Position numbers and translations under genes: made by a program. A DNA stretch of 55,754 nt from Bacteroidaceae bacterium (lineage in GTDB: Bacteria; Bacteroidota; Bacteroidia; Bacteroidales; Bacteroidaceae): the NCBI GenBank assembly GCA_017935785.1, contig JAGBGU010000034.1, forward strand, positions 1 to 55,754, in the 5' to 3' direction. The notes under the pieces were generated by a model that made no database searches, was not told where the DNA came from, and was given only the letters and a program-made list of their open reading frames with translations. Positions 43,895 to 52,561 of the stretch are shown piece by piece (the stretch's first letter is position 1; each line of letters starts with the position of its first letter).

Positions 43895-45007
43895 GTGGCG
43901 GGGATTTACATTCATGTGCCCTTCTGCCAATCGCGTTGTGCGTATTGCGACTTCTATTCCACCACTTTGAGTGAGGAATGGAAGTCGCAATATTTGTCTG
44001 CTTTGCAACGCGAAATGCAAGCCAGGCGGTATGAGGTGGGTGACACGGAGATTGACACTTTATATTTGGGCGGAGGTACGCCCAGCCAGTTGCCTCCAAC
44101 CCTTTTGGAACGTTTGTTTGGCATGGTAACCGGACTTTTCAGCTTGAAGGAAAATGCCGAGGTAACGGTGGAGGCCAATCCGGACGATGTGACGCCTCAG
44201 TGGCTGGAAAGCCTGCATCGCACTCCGACTAACAGAATCAGTATGGGCGTGCAGACGTTTGATGACAACCTGCTTGCCCTGCTGCGCCGCAGACATACGG
44301 CCATACAGGCATTTGAAGCGGTGGAGGCCTGCAAAACAGCCGGATATGAAAACCTGAGTCTTGACCTGATATACGGACTGCCCGGCCAAAGCATTGGTAT
44401 GTGGCGCAAAGATTTGGCCCAGATTGCAAAGATGGATGTGCCCCATTTAAGCGCCTACGCCCTTCAGTATGAACCAGGCACGGAATTGTATAGGATGCGC
44501 CAGAATGGAAACGTGGAAGAGGCTGATGAGGAACTGTCCCTGGAAATGTATCAGGAACTTTGCAGTGCCGCATCTGCCATGGGTATGGAACATTATGAAA
44601 TCTCCAATTTCTCCCGTCCCGGCAAACGTTCGCGCCACAATAGCGGCTATTGGTCGCAGGAACCATATTGGGGATTCGGGCCGGGAGCGCATTCTTATGA
44701 CGGTGCAAGATGCCGTCGTTGGAACAATGCGCAACTAAAAGCATACATAGAAGCCGAGGGCGATGTGCCTCATGGCAGTGAAACCCTTTCAGATGAAGAA
44801 TGCTATGACGAATTGGTGATGACCCGGCTCCGTACCATTGACGGGCTTCCGCTAAGTCTGTTGTCTCAGGAAAACCGCATTTATTGTCTTCGCATGGCCG
44901 AACGTCATCTGAATTCGGGCAAAATGACACTTAAAGACGATGTTTTGCGTATAGAAGAAAGCGGAATATTCGTTTCTGATGACATATTGAGCGACTTAAT
45001 GCGCTAA
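43895..45007 (+). CDS. hemW: radical SAM heme chaperone HemW (formerly HemN-like)
   Basis: 370 residues from a GTG at 43895, two bases after the previous stop; no ATG fits because the cysteine motif begins at residue 11. CQSRCAYC is the CX3CX2C cluster motif preceded by IHVPF. LYLGGGTPSQLP and RISMGVQTFDD are further SAM and cluster signatures, and HNSGYWSQEPYWGFGPGAHS is the HemW C-terminal block. HemW inserts heme into respiratory enzymes; true coproporphyrinogen dehydrogenases are longer at the N-terminus. Confidence 0.92.
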   Translation: MAGIYIHVPFCQSRCAYCDFYSTTLSEEWKSQYLSALQREMQARRYEVGDTEIDTLYLGGGTPSQLPPTLLERLFGMVTGLFSLKENAEVTVEANPDDVTPQWLESLHRTPTNRISMGVQTFDDNLLALLRRRHTAIQAFEAVEACKTAGYENLSLDLIYGLPGQSIGMWRKDLAQIAKMDVPHLSAYALQYEPGTELYRMRQNGNVEEADEELSLEMYQELCSAASAMGMEHYEISNFSRPGKRSRHNSGYWSQEPYWGFGPGAHSYDGARCRRWNNAQLKAYIEAEGDVPHGSETLSDEECYDELVMTRLRTIDGLPLSLLSQENRIYCLRMAERHLNSGKMTLKDDVLRIEESGIFVSDDILSDLMR

Positions 45008-45028
45008 AAAAACCACACTTTCCCATTT

Positions 45029-45044
45029 TATGTTGCATAACATA
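45029..45044. promoter_or_regulatory. candidate operator upstream of EF-G2
   Basis: TATGTT-GCAT-AACATA is a perfect inverted repeat with a 4-bp spacer. The nearest -7-like element is TAATTTTA at 45078-45085, so the dyad would be centred about 55 bp upstream of transcription start, a place where activators bind. Confidence 0.4.
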
Positions 45045-45130
45045 TAATTTTATTAGGGATAATCCAGAAATACTTGCTAATTTTATGCCCGAAAATTCAG
45101 AAATAACCCTACAATAATACCGAAAGTAAA

Positions 45131-47284
45131 ATGAAAGTTTACAAAACGAACGAAATTAAGAACATTGCCTTGCTTGGCAATGATGGCTCGGGTAAAACTA
45201 CCCTTACAGAGTCACTTTTGTATGAAGCTGGAATCATCAAGCGCCGCGGACGCATTACACAACATAATACGGTAAGTGACTATTTCCCCGTAGAGCACGA
45301 ATACGGATATTCTGTGTTCTCTACAGTATACCATGTAGAGTGGAACGGCAAGAAACTGAATATTATTGACTGTCCCGGAAGCGATGACTTTGTGGGTGCT
45401 GCACTGACTGCCTTGAATGTGACCGATACGGCCATCCTTTTGCTTAAGGGCGCGAATGGCGTTGAAGTGGGAACCCAAAACCATTTCCGCTATACAGAGA
45501 AATTGGGCAAGCCCGTTATCTTCCTGGTAAACCAGCTCGATGATGAGAACTGCGACTATGATCAGATTCTGGAGCAGTTGACAACCATTTACGGTTCTAA
45601 GGTTGTGCCCATTCAGTATCCTTTGAGTACAGGTCCCAATTTCAATGCAGTAATTGACGTTCTGCTCATGAAGAAATATTCATGGGGGCCCGAAGGCGGT
45701 GCGCCTACTATTGAGGATATCCCTGCTGAAGAAATGGACAAGGCATCAGAAATGCACAAGGCATTGGTGGAAGCTGCTGCAGAGCATGATGAAACCCTGA
45801 TGGAGAAGTTCTTTGAATCTGAAGCGCTTACCGAGGATGAAATGCGCGAAGGCATACGCAAGGGTTTGGCATCAAGAGGAATGTTCCCCGTATTCTGTGT
45901 TTGTGCCGGAAAGGACATGGGTGTGCGCCGTCTGATGGAATTCCTGGGCAATGTGGTTCCCTTTGTGGATGAAATGCCTAAGGTATTCAATACTCGTGGT
46001 GAGGAAGTGGCTCCCGATCCCAACGGACCTACAAGTCTCTTCTTCTTCAAGACTGCCATGGAACCTCATATTGGAGAAGTGCAGTATTTCAAGGTGATGA
46101 GCGGTACCATTCATGAAGGTGCAGACTTGGCCAATGCAGACCGTGGTAGCAAGGAACGTATGGCCCAGTTGTTCTGCTGTGCCGGTGCCAACCGAATCAA
46201 GGTTGAGGAACTGGTTGCCGGAGATATTGGCTGTACCGTGAAACTGAAGGATGTGAAGACAGGAAACACTCTTAACGGAAAGGATTGTGAAAACCGTTTC
46301 AACTTCATTAAATATCCCAATGCAAAATACAGCCGTGCCATCCGTGCCGTAAACGAGCAGGAAACAGAAAAGATGATGAATGCCCTGCAGAAGATGCGTG
46401 AGGAGGATCCTACATGGCAGATTGAACAGAGCAAGGAACTGAAGCAGATAATCGTTCATGGACAGGGCGAGTTCCATTTGCGTACCTTGAAATGGCGCAT
46501 GGAGAATAATGACAAGATTCAAATTGTATTTGACGAACCTAAGATTCCCTATCGCGAGACCATCACCAAGTCTGCCCGTGCAGATTACCGTCATAAGAAA
46601 CAGTCTGGTGGTGCCGGACAGTTTGGAGAAGTGCATCTGATTGTTGAACCTTATTATGAGGGTATGCCAGATCCCGATGTATATCGTTTCGGCGGTCAGG
46701 AATACCGCATAAATACCAAGAGCAAGGAAGAGATTGAACTTGAATGGGGTGGTAAGCTGGTATTTATAAACAGCGTAGTTGGTGGTGCCATTGACTCTCG
46801 CTTCATGCCTGCTATCTTGAAGGGTATCATGCAGCGTATGGAACAAGGACCCCTTACCGGATGTTATGCCCGTGATGTACGCGTTATCGTTTACGATGGT
46901 AAGATGCACCCGGTTGACAGCAACGAACTTTCGTTCATGCTTGCAGGCCGTCAGGCATTTGCACAGGCCTTTAAGGAAGCCGGGCCAAAGATTCTGGAAC
47001 CCATTTACGATGTGGAAGTATTTGTTCCCAGTGATAAGATGGGCGACGTGATGAGTGACTTGCAGGGTCGTCGTGCTATGATTGTAGGCATGACCAGTGA
47101 AAGCGGATATGAGAAGCTTACCGCCAAGGCTCCCCTTAAGGAAATGTCAAGCTACAGTACGGCGCTGAGCAGTCTTACCGGTGGACGTGCCAGCTTCATC
47201 ATGAAGTTTGCAAGCTATGAGCTGGTTCCTGGCGATGTACAGCAAAAGTTAATTGCTGCCTATGCAAGTGCGGCAGAAGATTGA
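45131..47284 (+). CDS. elongation factor G paralogue EF-G2 with degenerate GTPase motifs
   Basis: 717 residues with the five-domain EF-G layout, including EF-G domain IV (ARDVRVIVYDGKMHPVDS) and domain V (VEVFVPSDKMGDVMSDLQGR). The G domain is altered: G1 GNDGSGKT (16-23) is kept, switch I reads EHEYGYSVFST instead of a RGIT motif, G3 is DCPGSDDF (80-87) where the catalytic His is Ser, and G4 is NQLD (134-137) instead of NKxD. In Bacteroides thetaiotaomicron an EF-G2 of this type is reported to support translation without GTP hydrolysis during starvation. It sits next to rprX/rprY. A strong terminator follows. Confidence 0.9.
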   Translation: MKVYKTNEIKNIALLGNDGSGKTTLTESLLYEAGIIKRRGRITQHNTVSDYFPVEHEYGYSVFSTVYHVEWNGKKLNIIDCPGSDDFVGAALTALNVTDTAILLLKGANGVEVGTQNHFRYTEKLGKPVIFLVNQLDDENCDYDQILEQLTTIYGSKVVPIQYPLSTGPNFNAVIDVLLMKKYSWGPEGGAPTIEDIPAEEMDKASEMHKALVEAAAEHDETLMEKFFESEALTEDEMREGIRKGLASRGMFPVFCVCAGKDMGVRRLMEFLGNVVPFVDEMPKVFNTRGEEVAPDPNGPTSLFFFKTAMEPHIGEVQYFKVMSGTIHEGADLANADRGSKERMAQLFCCAGANRIKVEELVAGDIGCTVKLKDVKTGNTLNGKDCENRFNFIKYPNAKYSRAIRAVNEQETEKMMNALQKMREEDPTWQIEQSKELKQIIVHGQGEFHLRTLKWRMENNDKIQIVFDEPKIPYRETITKSARADYRHKKQSGGAGQFGEVHLIVEPYYEGMPDPDVYRFGGQEYRINTKSKEEIELEWGGKLVFINSVVGGAIDSRFMPAILKGIMQRMEQGPLTGCYARDVRVIVYDGKMHPVDSNELSFMLAGRQAFAQAFKEAGPKILEPIYDVEVFVPSDKMGDVMSDLQGRRAMIVGMTSESGYEKLTAKAPLKEMSSYSTALSSLTGGRASFIMKFASYELVPGDVQQKLIAAYASAAED

Positions 47285-47324
47285 TAAAATCGCAACCATA
47301 TTTTGTAAAAATATTAAATATGTT

Positions 47325-47356
47325 AAAAACGGCGCAGTTTTATGCGCCGTTTTTTT
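47325..47356 (+). terminator. terminator of the EF-G2 gene
   Basis: AAAAACGGCGCA (47325-47336), loop GTTTTA, TGCGCCGTTTTT (47343-47354) with a T run to 47356. The T run overlaps the -33 element of the next promoter. Confidence 0.92.
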
Positions 47357-47385
47357 GTTGGCTTATGTAGGATTAATTAACTTTG
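47355..47385 (+). promoter_or_regulatory. promoter of rprX, nearly abutting the start codon
   Basis: TTG 47355-47357, 20 bp, TAACTTTG 47378-47385. The ATG at 47391 is only 5 bp beyond the -7 element, so the mRNA would start at or next to the ATG. Confidence 0.65.
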
Positions 47386-47390
47386 TTTGT

Positions 47391-48923
47391 ATGAAACGGA
47401 GTTGGATTTGGATTATATGCACGATAATGGGTACGTCATTTCTCGTACTCTTGTATTTACAGATGCGTTATGCTGATATAATGGTCAAGATGCGCCGCGA
47501 CCAGTTTGATGAAACAGTTTACCGTAGCCTTGACCAGGCTTCCCGGGAGTTGGAACGTACGGAAACGTTTACGTATCTTCAGGCGGTTATTGCAGAGCGT
47601 GACAAGCCTATTGCCCATGACTTTCTTAAGCAGGATAGCTCGGAGGTGCAGATAGGGGCTGTTGCTGACAGCGCTTTGGCGGCTACCGGCTATTTGCCCA
47701 CTGTGGTTAACAGACTGCCTAATACGCGGGGACTTTCTGTACCGGGCACTAAGCGTAACAATTTGTGGAGACACGCTTCGGAAAACTTCCAGAAACATGT
47801 AAGGAAGGCCTATGTTTATGAGCGTGAATTGTTGGACGAGGTGGTGTTGCGTGTGCTGTACAGCGCTTCTGAAAAACAGTTTCATGAGCGTCTTGATGTG
47901 TTGATGCTTGACCATACGATGAAAGTGGCATTAGAAAGAAACGGAATTACGCTTCCGTTCCATTTTGTGGTGTACGCTTCCAATGGAAAGGAAGTGTTCC
48001 GCTGTCCGGATTATGATTCAAAAGGAAACAACCATGTCTTTAGCCAGACGCTGTTCCGCAATGACCCTACAGGAAAGATGGGTTATGTGCAGGTTCATTT
48101 CCCGGATATGAACACATATATATATGGTATAGTGAAGATGGTTTCGCCGGCAATGGTGTTTACCATGGTGCTTTTCCTTACGTTCATTGTAACGGTTTAT
48201 CTGGTGGTGCGGCAGAAGAAGATAACACAAATGAAAAATGATTTCATCAATAATATGACGCATGAGTTCAAAACGCCATTGTCCGTAATATCCATTGCAG
48301 CACAAATGCTTGCAGACCATACGATAACGAAAAGTAATGAGACATACGAGAGATTGGGGAATACAATCAATAATGAAACAAAACGATTGCGTTTCCAGGT
48401 TGAAAAGGTATTGCAGATGAGTCTTTTTGACCGCAATAACATTGCAATGAAAATGAAAGAGCTGGATGCCAACGAAGTTATTACGAACGTTGTGCAGGCG
48501 CTTTCTCTGAAAGTAACGCAAAAGGGCGGACAGGTGGATACACGTTTGGAGGCCGTCAATCCTTTTGTGAATGCTGATGAAATGCATTTCACGAACATTA
48601 TCTTTAATCTGATGGATAATGCCGTGAAGTATAGACGTGATGATGTGCCTCTGCATCTGGTTGTGTCCACGTGGAATAAGGGAGACTGCTTCTGTATCTG
48701 CGTTGAAGACAACGGAATTGGTATAGGCAGAGAAGATATCAAGCGTATCTTTGACCGTTTTTACAGGGTGCATACAGGAAATACGCACAATGTGAAAGGG
48801 TTTGGTCTGGGCTTGGCCTATGTAAAGAAAATGGTGGATTTGCACCAGGGTACCATCCGTGTCCAAAGTGAGTTGGGGCAGGGAACAAAGTTTGTGATAA
48901 CATTACCTAATAATAAAGATTAA
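47391..48923 (+). CDS. rprX: sensor histidine kinase, RprX-like
   Basis: 510 residues from MKRSWIWIIC at 47391. Membrane helix 1 is at about 6-24, a ~220-residue extracytoplasmic sensor region follows, and helix 2 is VFTMVLFLTFIVTVYLVV. The kinase core has the phospho-acceptor H291 in NNMTHEFKTPLS, N box IIFNLMDNAVKYR, G1 EDNGIGIG and G2 GFGLGLAYVKKM. Pairing with the following OmpR-type regulator, and the EF-G2 neighbour, match the Bacteroides RprX/RprY locus, which was named for effects on tetracycline resistance. The signal sensed is unknown. Confidence 0.88.
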   Translation: MKRSWIWIICTIMGTSFLVLLYLQMRYADIMVKMRRDQFDETVYRSLDQASRELERTETFTYLQAVIAERDKPIAHDFLKQDSSEVQIGAVADSALAATGYLPTVVNRLPNTRGLSVPGTKRNNLWRHASENFQKHVRKAYVYERELLDEVVLRVLYSASEKQFHERLDVLMLDHTMKVALERNGITLPFHFVVYASNGKEVFRCPDYDSKGNNHVFSQTLFRNDPTGKMGYVQVHFPDMNTYIYGIVKMVSPAMVFTMVLFLTFIVTVYLVVRQKKITQMKNDFINNMTHEFKTPLSVISIAAQMLADHTITKSNETYERLGNTINNETKRLRFQVEKVLQMSLFDRNNIAMKMKELDANEVITNVVQALSLKVTQKGGQVDTRLEAVNPFVNADEMHFTNIIFNLMDNAVKYRRDDVPLHLVVSTWNKGDCFCICVEDNGIGIGREDIKRIFDRFYRVHTGNTHNVKGFGLGLAYVKKMVDLHQGTIRVQSELGQGTKFVITLPNNKD

Positions 48924-48938
48924 AAAGAAAGGAACATT

Positions 48939-49646
48939 ATGGAAACAAAGATGCACATTTTGCTATGCGAGGACGAAGAGAGTCTGGGCATGCTCGTGAG
49001 AGAATATCTTCAAGCGAAGGGATATGATGCCGAATTGTTCTTAGACGGCGAATCCGGTCTGCAGGCATTCCAGTCGGGCAAGTACGATATGTGTCTGCTG
49101 GATGTGATGATGCCAAAGATGGACGGATTTGCGCTGGCAAAGGAAATAAGGGCGATCAATTCAGAAGTGCCCATCATTTTCCTGACGGCCAAGAATCTGA
49201 AAGATGACATTCTGGAAGGTTTCAAACTTGGTGCGGACGATTACCTTACCAAACCTTTCTCAATGGACGAACTGGTTTACCGCATGGAAGCCATTCTGCG
49301 CAGAGTAAAGGGGAAGGGGCAGGCCAAAGTAGCACGCTATATAATGGGCAAGCTTGTGTTTGACACGCAACGCCAGACGCTTACAATCGGCGACAAGCAG
49401 ACCAAACTGACCACAAAGGAAAGCGAACTGTTGTCGTTGCTGTGTGCCAATGCCAATCAGGTGTTGCAGCGAGACATGGCGCTTAAGGCCATTTGGGTTG
49501 TGGACAACTATTTCAATGCGCGCAGCATGGATGTCTACATTACCAAGCTGCGCAAACATTTGCGTGAGGACCCGACAATCGAGATCAATAACGTGCACGG
49601 AAAGGGTTATCGACTGATTGTGCCTAACATGATTGAGGAGGTTTAA
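48939..49646 (+). CDS. rprY: OmpR-family response regulator, RprY-like
   Basis: 235 residues, 15 bp after rprX. The receiver domain has the acidic pocket CEDEES, phospho-acceptor D55 in LLDVMMPKMDG, and the conserved Lys in YLTKPFSMDEL. The C-terminal winged helix ends MDVYITKLRKHL and HGKGYRL, the OmpR/PhoB DNA-binding signature. Partner of RprX. Its TAA overlaps the stop of the convergent receptor gene within a shared TTAA. Confidence 0.92.
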   Translation: METKMHILLCEDEESLGMLVREYLQAKGYDAELFLDGESGLQAFQSGKYDMCLLDVMMPKMDGFALAKEIRAINSEVPIIFLTAKNLKDDILEGFKLGADDYLTKPFSMDELVYRMEAILRRVKGKGQAKVARYIMGKLVFDTQRQTLTIGDKQTKLTTKESELLSLLCANANQVLQRDMALKAIWVVDNYFNARSMDVYITKLRKHLREDPTIEINNVHGKGYRLIVPNMIEEV

Positions 49647-51796
49647 AAGTCCTTACCGTCGAACTGGGCACCGTCACTCACGGCTCCTGTGTGGTCTTTC
49701 TTGCCTGAAGCGTTGAAGTTCCAGCTTAGGGACAGTAGAATGTTAGGGTATTTGGGACGCACTTTTGTATCGGAGACGAGAGTGGCGGTGCGTCTTATAT
49801 TGTGATAGCGTGCCGTGTGCAAAACGTCATGGGCTACAAGGGATACGGACACCTTGCCATGCAGAAGTTGTTGGCGTGCTGCAAGGTCGAAGTAGCAATA
49901 TGCGCTTTCGCGTCCCTGGCTGTGACGTTTCGGGCCTACTACATGGCCGTCGAACTGGAGTTTTGTTGTGGGCGAGGTATCGAATTGGTTGAGCCATCCC
50001 ACCATAAAGCTCATTCCGTCTGCGCTTGTGCAACCTTCACTATGGCTGGTGAAGCGGTAGTTGTGGATGTCGCCGTTGAATGTGCTTTTCCACCATTTTG
50101 CGGGGTTGAGCAGCAGTGAGAGCTCTATTCCGCGGTCAATCTGGTCACCGGCATTGATGATAGAGTCCAGCGTTACACCCGGTTCATAGGCCTTTCGCAT
50201 AACATCTATAACGTCTGTGCGCCATCTGTAATAACCGGTCACGTTCAGACTGTTTCCGCCTTGGAACGATTTGCGGTAGCTCAGTTCCAGGGCATGTATG
50301 TATTCCGGATTGATGTCCGGATTTCCAATTTTCTTGGTGTAATAGTCTTCATAGGTAATATAAGGTTCAAGTTGCCATATTCCCGGTCTGTTTGTGCGTC
50401 GGGCATATCCTGCGGTAACTGTTCCCCAGTTCTGTACGTATCCCAAGTGTGCGCTTGGATAGAGTTCCATGCGCTTAATGTGGCGGTCGGCATCCTTGAC
50501 ACTGATTTCCAACTGGTCGATTACACGGTCGGCACGCACTCCGGCATCCATAATGAAATTTCCGAATTGGTCGTTCATCATGGCATAGGCGGAATGAACC
50601 TGTCTGCGGTAGTCAAATGGGGCATAGAGGTCGTCTTGCCACTGGAATTCCTGTGCAGGGCGCTCCCAGTATTTGATATTGTAGTTGCCAATCTCGCTGT
50701 ATGTGGTGTATTGGTAGCCGGCTTCCAGCTTGCCGGTGGTGCTGTATTGTTTTATGTAGGTAAGGCTGCCGTCGCAATCCCAGTGGTGTTCCCTTTCATA
50801 TCCTCTTGTGCCTTCATAGCGGTTCCCGGCCAGGTCGAACATGTTGCTTTCCGTATATTCCAGCGAACGCCAATCGTAGCGGTTACGGCTTTGTAATGAC
50901 AGCTTGTCTCCTTTTTCATTGATGTTCCATGTGTAGTCTGCTGACAACTGTACCAGATTCTTCAGGAGCAGATAACGGTCATGGCTGCTGTATGTGCCGT
51001 CGTTTATCAGACTGCCGGCCTGGGTTCTCAGCTCGTGGTATTTCATGTCTCCGCCCCGTCGTCTGCGCGTTTGTCCCGACTGTAGGTCTACGTTAAGCAG
51101 ATGGTTTTTGTTCGGCATGAATTTCCAACCCACAGTTCCTATAAGCGAGCGGTTTCTGGTGTATCGTGTACCGTCAGACTCCGAGGTGGTTTCATAGTCG
51201 TCCACAATGGTTGTCTTGCTTTGGTTGAAATCGCTTTTCCCTTTGATGTCCGAGGCCACCATACTGGCCCATATAGTGTGGCTTTTGCGTTGATAATCCA
51301 CTCTGCCGTCTGCGCTCCATGTGCCCAGCGTGCTTCCCGAGGCATTTGCCATTCCGCTCAGTCCTTTGCCTTGCCCTTGTTTGGTAATGATGTGTATGAT
51401 GCCCACGTCTCCGTCGGTCTTGTACCGGGCTGATGGTGTGGTCAGAATCTCCAGGTCTTCAATCGTTCCTGCAGGAATCTGTTCCAGCGCCTGCGCTCCT
51501 TCAAGCGGACTCGGCTTGCCGTCTATGTAGACCAAAAAATGACTGCTTCCGCGCAGGGAAACGTTACCGTCTGCATCAACGGCCACGGAAGGGATGGTCT
51601 TCAGAACATCCAGAGCCGTACCTCCGCTTGCGGCCAGATTGCTGCTTGCTGCTATGCGGCGGCGGTCCAGTCTGTACATTACTTGTCTTTTTTGTCCGGT
51701 AACGGACACTTTGTTCATCCACGAAGTCTTGATGCTGTCGTTCTGCGGGGCGTCAGTGGTGGTAAGGAAGGCGGAAAGGAGTAGGGCGAGGAGCAT
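49643..51796 (-). CDS. TonB-dependent-receptor-like outer-membrane beta-barrel protein (OMP_b-brl_3 type)
   Basis: 717 residues. The signal peptide is short (LLALLLSAFLTTTDA). The plug domain includes LKTIPSVAVDADGNVSLRGS, FLVYIDGKPS and EDLEILTTPSARY. The rest is a barrel of alternating aromatic strands with TNRPGIWQLEPYITYEDYYT and IDRGIELSLLLNPAKWW as in the outer-membrane beta-barrel family. The usual N-terminal carboxypeptidase-regulatory beta-sandwich is missing: only about 25 residues lie between signal peptide and plug. No SusD partner is adjacent. The substrate is unknown. Confidence 0.85.
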   Translation of the reverse strand: MLLALLLSAFLTTTDAPQNDSIKTSWMNKVSVTGQKRQVMYRLDRRRIAASSNLAASGGTALDVLKTIPSVAVDADGNVSLRGSSHFLVYIDGKPSPLEGAQALEQIPAGTIEDLEILTTPSARYKTDGDVGIIHIITKQGQGKGLSGMANASGSTLGTWSADGRVDYQRKSHTIWASMVASDIKGKSDFNQSKTTIVDDYETTSESDGTRYTRNRSLIGTVGWKFMPNKNHLLNVDLQSGQTRRRRGGDMKYHELRTQAGSLINDGTYSSHDRYLLLKNLVQLSADYTWNINEKGDKLSLQSRNRYDWRSLEYTESNMFDLAGNRYEGTRGYEREHHWDCDGSLTYIKQYSTTGKLEAGYQYTTYSEIGNYNIKYWERPAQEFQWQDDLYAPFDYRRQVHSAYAMMNDQFGNFIMDAGVRADRVIDQLEISVKDADRHIKRMELYPSAHLGYVQNWGTVTAGYARRTNRPGIWQLEPYITYEDYYTKKIGNPDINPEYIHALELSYRKSFQGGNSLNVTGYYRWRTDVIDVMRKAYEPGVTLDSIINAGDQIDRGIELSLLLNPAKWWKSTFNGDIHNYRFTSHSEGCTSADGMSFMVGWLNQFDTSPTTKLQFDGHVVGPKRHSQGRESAYCYFDLAARQQLLHGKVSVSLVAHDVLHTARYHNIRRTATLVSDTKVRPKYPNILLSLSWNFNASGKKDHTGAVSDGAQFDGKDF

Positions 51797-51827
51797 TTGA
51801 TGTTGCTTGTTTGGGGGTGTTAAAAAG

Positions 51828-51871
51828 AAACAATCTCAGACTCGTATATAGTATCGGGTCTGAGATTGTTT
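51828..51871 (-). terminator. terminator downstream of the small membrane gene
   Basis: AAACAATCTCAGAC (51828-51841) pairs perfectly over 14 bp with GTCTGAGATTGTTT (51858-51871). Leftward it runs into TTTCTTTTT. It separates the small gene from the receptor gene, whose own promoter was not found. Confidence 0.88.
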
Positions 51872-51905
51872 TTAGCCAAATGTGCTTTTGTAGTTGGCTT
51901 TTCCT

Positions 51906-52070
51906 TTACTTTGTCCTTTTGGTGATTTGGATGTGGGCAATCAGGCCAATGACGATGAGCAAGAATGCACCGGCATTGTAACCGTTATAGTCTACCAAAT
52001 CCACGAAATAGCTGATGGTCAGCATCAATGCACCCAAGACAATAAGGATGATTCCTAAATACTTTTTCAT
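51906..52070 (-). CDS. 54-residue membrane protein
   Basis: ATG at 52070. Two helices (YLGIILIVLGALMLTISYFV and AFLLIVIGLIAHI) with a short DLVDYNGYN loop and a basic tail TKRTK. Small proteins with this opening (MKKYLGIILIVxGALML) are common in Bacteroidetes with no known function. A one-mismatch -7 element (TTATTTTG, near 52108-52115) lies upstream. Confidence 0.7.
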   Translation of the reverse strand: MKKYLGIILIVLGALMLTISYFVDLVDYNGYNAGAFLLIVIGLIAHIQITKRTK

Positions 52071-52483
52071 TATATTTGTGATTTTATTATTATTCTTTAA
52101 CAATATTCGGTACAAAATAACATATTTTTTATGAGATGGCGAAATCTTTTTCTGAAAAAATGATGATAGACTCATGTTTTTCTGTTTTTAAGGGATATGC
52201 TATAAATTAGTCCGGGCTGATTGTATGGTTTATTGCGGGACTATTTCAAACTGGTTTCTGGAATCGCCATAAACTATGTTTGGAGATTCGTAAGCGCACA
52301 AATTAGTGAGCACATTCCGCCAGTTTTTGTTTCCCTCGGGACGAAAAAATATTTTCCTCGCGAGGGAAAAATATTGGTCGGTTCCGTCGGGTCACCGTTT
52401 GCTGCAGATTGGCGTCAAGGTAAAGCCCTTAAGAATCAGAATAGTGGCAAAACCGGTTCTGGGAGAAAAAAAGTATAAAAACA
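52071..52483. other. intergenic region upstream of rpsF
   Basis: About 410 bp without a convincing gene. An 85-codon open frame (52221-52478) has no signal peptide, no domain and no promoter, and crosses a palindromic element, so it is not called. The main content is the dyad array at 52331-52375. Confidence 0.6.
52331..52375. repeat. dyad-symmetric repeat units with A/T spacers
   Basis: TTCCCTCGGGACGAA (52331-52345) and TTCCTCGCGAGGGAA (52354-52368) are 15-bp near-palindromes of form TTCC-N7-GRAA. Each is followed by AAATATT. A degenerate third unit TTCCGTCGGG begins at 52382. The layout resembles the array at 21898-21975. Confidence 0.65.
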
Positions 52484-52514
52484 TTGTGGGAATGAGGAAA
52501 AAGTAGTACCTTTG
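52484..52514 (+). promoter_or_regulatory. promoter of rpsF-rpsR-rplI
   Basis: TTG 52484-52486, 20 bp, TACCTTTG 52507-52514: both elements match exactly. The leader to the rpsF ATG at 52562 is about 40 nt. Confidence 0.85.
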
Positions 52515-52561
52515 CACCGCATTTTGCACAAAACCTAATTTATTAATCAATTTAACGTATT

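Noticed and set aside
52221..52478. 85-codon open frame upstream of rpsF
   Set aside because: It crosses a palindromic repeat, has a non-ATG start and no domain, and ends just before the rpsF promoter.
52515..52561. S6:S18-type autoregulatory RNA in the rpsF leader
   Set aside because: The leader predicted from the promoter is only about 40 nt and shows no convincing stem with the expected bulge.
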